DNA of 64,000 bases, taken from Plasmodium relictum. Taxonomy: Eukaryota; Apicomplexa; Aconoidasida; Haemosporida; Plasmodiidae. The notes beneath the pieces are model-generated. The model did not search any database and was not told where the DNA came from. It saw only the letters and a program-made list of their open reading frames with translations. The stretch covers positions 682,001-746,000 of the forward strand of contig NC_041686.1 in NCBI RefSeq assembly GCF_900005765.1, given 5' to 3'. Position numbers and translations under genes: made by a program. Every line of letters starts with the position of its first letter. Within the stretch, counting starts at the first letter, position 1. Of this stretch, positions 59,301-64,000 are shown piece by piece.

Positions 59301-60321
59301 TACCAAAAATTTTAATTAATATGTGATAAATAATATTGATATGCTTATTATCTTCTAATGAAAGAGTGCTGTTAAAAATATCAATAAGTACATTTTTAGT
59401 TAAGTGTGGTATTTGCATAAATATATCTTTATATAATTCAAGGTATATATATATATTTGAATTATTGTTATTTGATTCAACATAATAATTAATTTTTTCA
59501 ATAATTTTTTTTTTAAAATAATTATCTTCTTTAATTACACATAAGATTAATAACTGAGTCATTATACTATGCCTTTCATCATTTCTTTTTATATATAACA
59601 TTTCATTTAAAATGAAATTAATTATATTTTTTATAATATTATTAATCTCTGATGGTTTCTTAAACTGCTTATTATTAGCATTATCATTTAAATCAAAGCT
59701 AATATCTTTATTATTCGTTTTAAAATTATTCATACAGTTTGATTCATTTATTAAATATATTTTATAATCTTCTTTTTTGAAGCATTTCAAATTATCAATT
59801 TTATCATATGAAAATATATTTACACACTTATTGTATACTTTATTTTTTAATTCATTATCTTTCAATGATTTTAATATTTTGTTATGTTCTCTTAATTCAT
59901 TAGTATAAACAAAGCAGTATTCATCACCATCAAAAAAAGTGTACTTTAAAATATTGTCAAATATATTTATATCTATAAAATTGTTGTTCTCTTCTATTTT
60001 TTTATTTTCTCCTTGTTTTAATTCATTTTCCTTATTTTCCTCAAAATATTTCTCGATAATATCACTGAAATTATCGTATATACAATAATGAACAAAATCG
60101 TAAGTTAAATAAAGCAATAGTTTTTGATTTTCATGACTCACTTTTTGTATTTGTAGAAAAGAGAAAACATAATTTAAAATTTCACATTTATGATACATAC
60201 TGTATACTTTCAATGTGTTTACTATTTCATGGTTCAATTTTTTATCTTCATCTAAACAATTAAGTAAAATAAAAATCATTTCTTCCATTTCAAAATTTTT
60301 TATACTTCCTTTTCTCCTCAT
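47311..60321 (-). CDS. Giant protein of unknown function, 4336 aa, probably helical-repeat
   Basis: An uninterrupted 13-kb frame. Ordered, Leu/Ile-rich segments alternate with long Asn/Lys/Asp linkers. The ordered parts look like paired amphipathic helices typical of HEAT/ARM proteins, for example MEEMIFILLNCLDEDKKLN and HEIVNTLKVYSMY near the N-terminus, SSLCSSFINLLTYPHIILIY near residue 3510 and a Leu-rich C-terminal domain with FFESSLICALTVIKFVSLTL and LEALCSSISKQL. A Thr/Asn run lies at about 3177-3227 and an imperfect SQMESQN repeat at about 4031-4061. No signal peptide; some hydrophobic segments could be helices of the core rather than membrane spans. I recognise no catalytic motif. The N-terminal pattern recalls MROH/HEAT-family proteins faintly, which is inference only. 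Confidence 0.85.
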   Translation of the reverse strand: MRRKGSIKNFEMEEMIFILLNCLDEDKKLNHEIVNTLKVYSMYHKCEILNYVFSFLQIQKVSHENQKLLLYLTYDFVHYCIYDNFSDIIEKYFEENKENELKQGENKKIEENNNFIDINIFDNILKYTFFDGDEYCFVYTNELREHNKILKSLKDNELKNKVYNKCVNIFSYDKIDNLKCFKKEDYKIYLINESNCMNNFKTNNKDISFDLNDNANNKQFKKPSEINNIIKNIINFILNEMLYIKRNDERHSIMTQLLILCVIKEDNYFKKKIIEKINYYVESNNNNSNIYIYLELYKDIFMQIPHLTKNVLIDIFNSTLSLEDNKHINIIYHILIKIFGSIYFPSVLYNILYMNKEYKKKNFITSNKKNTNVFIENDVIQLSLENTSEDTFTTNTRESSLNSNFLNKIYNNNIFNDNINQMKLYKKKLKNQFDNNNNNEVILPNTSAESFNSNKRNDSINISDDNPNNPVENKFEYKGYKKCKQNSNYTMKKNYFVYSKEKKNRDIKQELNENKEDLYVDEKYKSNIISKRSLEFDNEIKDKQEFENGNKKYNDIYYKKNIITYDEKRNKLNNNSNFTNTSENYFNILNQKINTVTLFKMDKEKLDNINIISTKLLNLYFNIILNMKYNNENYIKVLYIISKFLLYVNNDENIKKTIEIFIYYFLVFFNSTINNTSINDPSCIYGNVEQIFISYTNLKAIPNYILINSFRIILQNCINKIHLIVSFTNHILKLSYSLLYILINKNYSNNNSKSIVKNITSNSYISTFIEIMEIFNIFISCIYTNNCVFNFLKEKLKSNNKIEIIVSLIILKQYILLISSDLSCTNIIYLSNQNIQQKLTNYKHSFKKLNSFIDIDQNNMNIELIIQIISSLSERFSYDLNIIYILLEINLTLSYYHYFNYYSYNPNAIFSLLPKVSSPLFIFYSNEDGIIKKKKKYISKCKSKSISNSINHFELKQLDSEKDRKNIYRDIYSKEDSIKKNPNTYENKNFNNNKKQNCNYNVRNSIDHHENEIKTWILIPNKYIINIFNFFLNILLSDETSFKLKSKKYGYFVNCDGNVIDINNPDNKILENGFIYNKIFFDTYFHFFIYKTPSVQYVKDLISLAFQYNFSLYSPRILYSLLLEFIINIKNSHKIILILLKSLNIICISLYNNMIKKNLRIHSRLHFNCLVLPNMSKILSVLFMYCFHPNFVVSFLSLQLISILMSFTQNKNINSIQNFTYFELILNLLHLNDEIRLSKNAKDKGSIFFENNLCSKNILTNTKKIIKKVYKKSKINYAKLKRAKYYNYIIKLCYKKIAKTISKKLLNIYLKNYTFKHENSIKNKVNLFIKVFFNMNLKRIDEIINEHYNNNNLYFSNIEPRSYYFIKVMRLNHIFFNSYLKREKEKVLNFQSYATMFFFILIEILRIIQNNVEFENTLFYLGIINIMCVIVKYVHEKFVDKLISIIFRLNEEIAINEEENLFFILYTNFSHIYNTHFFNIYKERCTTTYTKKCIECIKLIRNDFYVKNTNENQLDFNNFMLLSNKYNDTSKQKNIESFLDYLKDYQIVYENNITNILSLYIVNNDKETNEHITNKTISLDSIEKYFLNSYGAYHLKIDSINQIEIDKKKLDYLDELKNRLDENNEIIKKSIGLFEEKLGSFILQNDINFSINKSFKQDIASHFIQSLLYEDNFLNILCLLNNIYYSDIANRKSSAFSIFGKSSGVINAENIRNTLILSLGLCMKKSSSKIFQDLYKTNEIYVSNKIFDIYVENIYIVMKKNNHIFENIFFDKNESFLNDSQLLKEMNNKREKYITDKFKDDIDVYRKNKKAFFSSINNYNYNSRIDNTNTTTFNNNNNYNIDNGNNNIKVNNTEDIYKCTSPEKVSLFTFQLLVDPIILSLYQEKEINIQLSLLKSLKNISKKLKGLKNTCINSSNNINFSQQIKDREMYPENNITIKDQEKTINDFFYYFDIKNKQCLIEDMCEYLKRNTNSIKFYSCLYIYKFIIIYSALYYLENIYNLILPITNINFNYLERYSIYFKFFNRNIMNKSKFYFKEQIKKNNYKNETNKTNNHNIDEEFFIKEIVKLDKKINLKIKYSLSNSIICNDYSSELIKEDKLLEEFNEIDHLNISLQSYEILLNSLKTIYYSLFIRHPLNFQSVFIIVAILVNLFLKIVLNEKKKNYQKYQENEDKCKVKQKSTNKNDVVINKINIYNNKNKLDNGSSNEIKQKINQYKTDSIVFSNRYQKNLSKGNIKEKDTEKYKESYTSLENTFFKKSKSKNFIEIEEKETENYSKTYAGNYNDGNYINKGDDCDVKDKKDYDTIFNEKNNMIKNERKKWNNKKKFERNTSLNSDNTSYSMKSHEHTTRLKKSLSIIKNRKKTRKNKFINANNKIFFNLSEFERISLLCLNFIITIIVKIVLDVNSFFFISRIIKYIHDICISTNICEVKFLSFRTITEIIINSPLCFKNEIEKKCNGNFINSTEKNLEKYEEKKETSLNEDNTKNNKNNKTENEILVKSTKQSEKENKNSMPYNSSNFEKYFSLIFSSSASISYGNLFDLNYNREDSSLSNNKNINKNNVSDLNKDNININNIIYENCCDNANNKCIEEKKNDKEKYKYNNELTDNSLKEENGFYNEYDKNEIKDNNHYLCECIGLLIPYIRDDEKIISYFSICCICILIGKLKNIKIVSNSHFIYFFFNSIEVIINILNKVNENNHIYRKKLIKKKKMKKNVIKKEKNKDFVNNENNITENDKITYSKYLLSHNYENYVEKINGDKEGKMNEKINYILKDSDIEYKKSIKHEYNVNKNNKRKYSNNDNYYNVYNNDIHKKFRYRNIRNNIYNGEFHIKFYNDINSRIREIYNNKYQNKFIKKLSIIKSNANKEINLFKLINRIILDFSNDEKKCYVNILIESIHNKNKTISMNSLNLLMYYVLNENINNCDVEIIMNRIFSELFYYTKINILNEKNLKVLEKRDLSIKKENELNNTLNLYYEIYKKKKKKKKQNIIERSLYIILLLCKNYFYMIISKICTLQVKYNYEHIYFIYMICNNENLLNKTLDYLFYILNNLNILKLNNKLSNILSLLFHFCKFRNKYIKNYTNKYFIELFLIIFYVLGVKQLSHLNINNNLNNDGNKKYLFNDMKFDKANILQYNKKNDKSMKNNLYNKKYTIQNVRINNSKLYKNEKIDDITLNYVNGDNNNITTNTNNNNITTTTTITTTTTTNNNNIITTTTNSNNVNDVYIHNRRNNNNYISNSINFIKEYNSYTSKEKYNNDKNKINNENQNFCCVNCSDFFLKKNSIFKNNNIKNVSKYEFNKKIYNNYIYNISVNNTLNCLNIIKELLKLNDKKNLLNYYEYHKVEKLLYYKHSFENGLIKLISIFLKNNDCIKIFRFLNFFIQSDNINYIIISLVILSQMPICININLENLKIIEPLIRVLYYINCKYKNNFITKYLHIAFTNFFIIFKYIFKYQLKNDMECFYLFIKEEYTLNILNSLFNNLDNNDKSTTKETLKAFKEACKYKSEYWPSSLCSSFINLLTYPHIILIYLNSSETMEKIYICKILCEIFKTLKEEKLSNNNNGKSMYKLNKKHFYEITTYLFIHLVDKKNTVSRNVWLALKESIKYKFSDYVNETLLFFDKKLFVSNNLKLDKDNFEDKCESKNFKSTTENNAYLNQFNSHNNFSDNKLSNKERISENEIKKNRTLKNFKYNKFISERKIEKGNNNNRSDNNNYNSMKNNSNDDNNSGDLHNTQSSSSNESYKKGRNIGTYKEYKKKNNKVKNKKKGIEIKKNESNENSEDSQSNSSKLNKNEKINMHYYKLLIEIFIPLIICIDTKVSYNKNIFKELCDYLYSNESHFNKFDSFFFKKSEDELYYIFFNHLKLNIKNINNIYRAYTILFNSRRYFDKKLWDINIPINEDVIKMIKEYELKNTKSRAEHVLFGDLKNYTKTKKVKIKRDNYSQNDISKSFTTIITSTILNTLSETLNYSYDNFFFNNDINIDNDKYKTIHSKDIRRENEYQNYYKINKKKDDYNNDHIFKNENENENDSIKESYTLSQMESQNDSHNISQMESQNELEDESQIESFNENSHNYEQVKNNKKAHYANLTEMKNYTNKKDETDRVIFQKQLKLYLKKNITFNRDSEYNENHNANSNVESNNENYHIFISSSEEEELTIINENEENSDINEYKELTKKKMKKIQLINKSYNFINHFKNVQNLEMDENLLYWIEMLKFLKEKPQELISSREIKVINLTEFFESSLICALTVIKFVSLTLNCKKLHKISLKYLRNSYKGEQNINEKQKIEEIFYLHLLSISTKLEALCSSISKQLCTFLENDKTALHLPIIKSLSILSILKPSA
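50640..50800. repeat. Imperfect trinucleotide tract encoding Asn/Thr runs
   Basis: A run of TTA/GTA triplets on the + strand reads as AAT/ACT (Asn/Thr) codons in the giant gene, about residues 3174-3227. The arrangement of a few Ile codons shows that it is not perfectly pure. Confidence 0.85.
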
Positions 60322-63029
60322 TTTGTTTCAACATTATAAATTCAAAAATTAATATTAAATAAATAAAAAAATAAATACAATTTTATATTAAAATTGATAA
60401 ATTACATATATATATATATATATATGTGTACAAAAAAAAAAATTAAAATATTAATATACTAGTACTGTCATTTTTTTATTATTAAACGATTAAAGTAAAA
60501 AACAAAAATATATATGATGCTTTATAATTTAAATAAAAATTATATACACACATATATATATTTATACAAAAAAATATTTAAACATTAGTCTAAAAAAAAA
60601 AGATTTTAATTTCTCTATTATATTCTGAAAATTTTTAAATTACAAAAAAAAAAAAAAATGCAGAAATAAACAAATAAATTTGTAAAAAAAAATCGTAGTA
60701 ATGGTAAATAAAATGCTTTATTCTATTAACAGAATAAAATTGACTGTTGTAATATATATAAAATAATATAATATTATATAAAATAAATATACATAAATAA
60801 ATAAATAAGTTTATATAATAAAATACATAAAAATTATATCATAAATAAATGAAAATTGATGCCTACAGTAAATAAGTAAATTTCATTTAAATTTGTAAAT
60901 TTAAAATATTAAAAAATAATGAGGTTAAATATATACAATAAAAATTTATTATATATATGATTACAATAAAATATATAAAAAGACGGAAGAAATTTTAAAT
61001 ATACAAAATTTTATTGAATGTATGTTTTTATTTTTTGTGCTCTTTCAAAAATTAAACAAAATAATTAAATAAAAAATATTTATATATGTTTTTTTTTTTT
61101 TTTAAGTGAAATGATATTGAATTTTTTTGTATCATCAAATTTTCATTAAATTCACCCGTTTAAATTTTGGTGAAATAAATTCATAAAACTTTCAAAAGCT
61201 TATTTAAAAAAGAAGTATAAACATACATGTATATATATATATATAACAATTATTAATAAAAAAAATTTATTCATAAAAATAAAATAAAAAATAAAGGTGT
61301 TAGCTTATATATTTAAATCAAAATGAAAAATATTAATAGATAAAATAATTTATAACTTCATAATTTTTTACTCTCTTAATAAGTGTGTATATATTATCGT
61401 AAATATAAAATTATTTTATGCATTTTTATCATATTTAAATAAAATAAAATAAAAAGATTTTCAACGTGTAAATTATTTTTATAATTATTTGTCCTATAAA
61501 TATAAAATTTATTTAGGTATTAAGTATTTTTTTTTTTATATTTTTTTCAAATTTTCCAAAATTTGTTTTTATTATATTTTTTGAAAACATAAGAATATAT
61601 TTTTTTTTCGTTGTCTATTATCTTTTGTTTTTCTTATATAAATGAAAAACAGAGCATCAGCCTATAAAAAATTATTTGATGTATAATATATATATATATA
61701 TTTAAACTTTATTAAAAATAGAAATATATTAATTTTATAATAAAGAAATACATTCATTTAATTTTTATTTATTTTCATATAATTTTATAAAAAAAATATA
61801 TCCCTGATAATTTTTTCGTCAAGGAAATCTTCCTAGTAAAATCATTCTAATGATTATTAATTTTTTTTAATTTTTTATAAAAAACTAATATTGAAATAAT
61901 ATGAAATTTTTTATCATTGAACTAAAAATTTTATAACTTATACTAAAATAATAAAAAAAATTCTAAAAGACTACTGTATTTTTGAAAATTTTTTAACAGT
62001 GAAGTAAAATTATATATTATGGTATATAAAAACATATAATTATGTGTATTCATAATTTTTAATGAATTAATTGCTAATACTTTTTTTTCTTTATTTTAAT
62101 TTTTTTTCATTATTTGATATATATAATGAAAATATAAATATATATATAAGAATTAATTTTTTTTGCTATATTGAAATAATACATTTAGATAATTTTTCGT
62201 TTGTATTTATCAAAAATAATAAATGATAACACTTCAGAAAATTTGTTTTTAACATTATTTTCTTTTTGCTAGAAAGAGAGAGAAAAAAAAAAAAATTAAA
62301 TATCTTTTAAATTTGTCTTATTTTTATTATTCATGTAATACCTTTTAAAATAAAATTTTTAAATTATTTAACTCACATGTCAATTTTGAAAAATAAGAAA
62401 ATATATATACAGAAATAATAGACAAATACGTACTAAATCTTTCACTTTTTAAAAATAGAATAATAGAATATTTTAATAATTTAAAAAAATTAAAAACATT
62501 TTTATTATTTTAAAAAAATATAATTTTTTTTATAAATTAACGGTGTAATAAAAGATTAAAAGTATATCCTTTAATGATAATATAGATATTACTAATTTAT
62601 AAATTTAAATTTTAAATATATATTCAAAAAGGAAATGACAAAAACTGTTTGGTACTAATCTTCACGTATAATATTTCTAAATGTTTTTAGGTTATAAATA
62701 GATAAATATAAATATTTTTATTAATTTTTAATAATAAATTCAATTAATATAAATATAAAAAAGGAAATCTATAAATAGTATTTGTAACTTATAGTTCAAG
62801 AAAAATATAACAAAAAAATGCATAATATTAGTATAAATAATTCACAGGATTCATTAAATATTTAATTCTCAAAACTATAATATTAGAATTAAAAAAGAAT
62901 TTGTTATAAAAAAAAATTATATGACTATTATTCTTTTGTGTCTACAAAGTTTAAAAAAAATTTTAGATGTTTTGTTTTTTAAGAAAAAAGAAAAAACCAA
63001 AAGAATCCATTTAAAAATAATTTTAAAAA
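60322..63029. other. Long divergent intergenic region, no gene seen
   Basis: About 2.7 kb between the starts of the giant gene (-) and the last gene (+), the longest gap in the window. It holds poly(A)/poly(T) and short (TA) runs. A small inverted repeat (AGGAA-ATC-TTCCT) stands at about 61823-61835. The - strand frame at 62917-63108 overlaps the next gene's start and is not credible. Both promoters should be here. Confidence 0.5.
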
Positions 63030-64000
63030 ATGAAAAATAATAAAATAGAAAATTATGGTTCATTTTCAAAACACAGCAATGAAGGTGATGAAATGAATTA
63101 TAATACACATAATAATAAAAAGGAAATCATAAAGAATTATCTAAACATTGCTGAAGAAGATATGAAAGAAGAAATAAAAAAATTTTCAGATAATAAATTA
63201 AAAAGTAATCTTTCTTATAATCAATTTGAAGAAAGTAGTTTCATAGACAGTGAAGAAAATATTATGTTAACAGATAGAGAAATAAAAAATTCAGATGATG
63301 AAAAGCATTTATTAAATAAAAAAAATATTAATAGTTCCTTTTCAAATAGTGACACTGATATTATTAGTGATACTAATAATAATTCGAATTATGTAAGAAA
63401 TATATAGTGAAACTAATAAACAAAAATTAAAATTATAATAAATAAAAAAAGAAAAAAAAAAAAGTTAAATATTTATTCCATTAAATATTTATTATTTCAA
63501 ATTTTCTTTTATATTTTTAAAAAATTTAATAGGCTTCATTAAAAGAGCAGCTTAATTCTATTGAATACAAAAAAAAACATAATCAAGAGAAAGAAGTACT
63601 TGAAGAGGGAGAAATAGAACATAACGAAGAAGTTATAAGTGAACAACTAGATGAAGAAGAAGTTATAAGTAAACAACCAAATGAAAGAGAGGAAAAAAAA
63701 AGTTAATAAGATTAAAATATTAAAATTAAATAATAATAAGACTAGTAATAAATTTTTTTATTATAAATAACATTTTATTAAAATAGGAATTGAGAAAGAA
63801 ATAATTTATAAAAATGATAATGATTTAGAAATAGATACCCTCTTAGCATCGAATAAATCAAGTGAATTAATTTCCATTAATGTAGAAGAAAAAAAATGTT
63901 ATGAAGATCAATTAGGAACAAATAAAGAAAAAAATAAAATTTTTGAGATGGAGATCGAAGGTAAAAAAAAAAAGGAAGAAAAAAAGAAAGAATACATATA
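63030..64000 (+). CDS. Start of an acidic multi-exon gene of unknown function (partial)
   Basis: Exon 1 runs 63030-63392 (121 codons; donor GTAAGA). Exon 2 is 63533-63701 (donor GTTAAT) and exon 3 begins at 63787. The phases close, and each acceptor is a short T/A-rich AG. Exon 3 may end at 63960 (donor GTAAAA) or stay open to the window end, because the frame continues as Lys/Glu-rich residues. The protein so far is hydrophilic and rich in Asn, Ser, Glu and Lys, with no signal peptide or domain that I recognise. Exon 2 contains a tandem near-repeat EEVISEQLDE/EEVISKQPNE. The gene continues beyond the window, so its function could lie in the missing part. Confidence 0.6.

Noticed and set aside
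61800-61850. Small inverted repeat (AGGAA-ATC-TTCCT) considered as part of a structured RNA
   Set aside because: Only five base pairs, with no C/D or H/ACA box pattern or other support.
1-64000. Search for tRNA, rRNA, CRISPR, transposon or virus-like sequences and for an undescribed multi-gene system
   Set aside because: No GC-rich cloverleaf, array, terminal repeat, or reverse transcriptase, integrase or transposase motif was seen; the recognised genes are dispersed housekeeping functions in an order that fits the Plasmodium core genome.

Overview
The window is a gene-dense stretch of extremely AT-rich nuclear DNA from a eukaryote. Asn/Lys/Ile/Tyr-rich proteins, homopolymer tracts, (TA)n runs, short GT-AG introns and many low-complexity insertions point to the malaria parasite genus Plasmodium. 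From memory, the order ABCI3 - eEF1B - RNA-binding protein - kinesin-8 - RAD6-like E2 - endonuclease/phosphatase protein - RBX1 - P4-ATPase - apicoplast TPI matches a block on P. falciparum chromosome 3. The species cannot be fixed by reading; the AT level fits the avian or Laverania parasites better than the vivax/ovale group. I see no transposons, viral copies, tRNA/rRNA genes or CRISPR arrays.

Layout: 1-424 is the 3' end of an unknown + strand gene; 2022-3236 is an unknown 404-residue + strand gene. A - strand run covers 3611-23803: ABCI3 (five-part split reduced here to four coding exons), an eEF1B guanine-exchange subunit (3 exons), RBMX2/IST3 (4 exons), kinesin-8 and a RAD6-type E2 (2 exons). 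On + are a PDE12-like 2'-phosphodiesterase/deadenylase (24425-26944) and RBX1 (28080-28403). Then follow a P4-ATPase (-, 29335-34308), a CCDC47 homologue in three exons (+, 35596-37282), a four-exon apicoplast triosephosphate isomerase (-, 37762-39198), a small unknown gene (-, 41384-41737), an INTS11-like metallo-beta-lactamase nuclease (+, 43624-46554), a 4336-residue unknown protein (-, 47311-60321) and the start of a multi-exon acidic gene (+, 63030 to the window end).

The spliced models (ABCI3, eEF1B, RBMX2, RAD6, CCDC47, TPI) were assembled by hand; in each the introns are GT-AG, the phases close and the joined protein matches its family across the junctions. The genes serve separate housekeeping roles (translation, splicing, ubiquitin transfer, ER membrane-protein insertion, lipid flipping, apicoplast carbon metabolism, mitosis) and do not look like one pathway or an undescribed multi-gene system. 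The most notable observations are the complementary decay of the two ABCI3 nucleotide-binding domains, unusual substrate-path residues in the flippase, an acidic insertion in the eEF1B exchange domain, a CCDC47 homologue split over three exons, and a nuclease that carries Integrator INTS11 rather than CPSF73 motifs.
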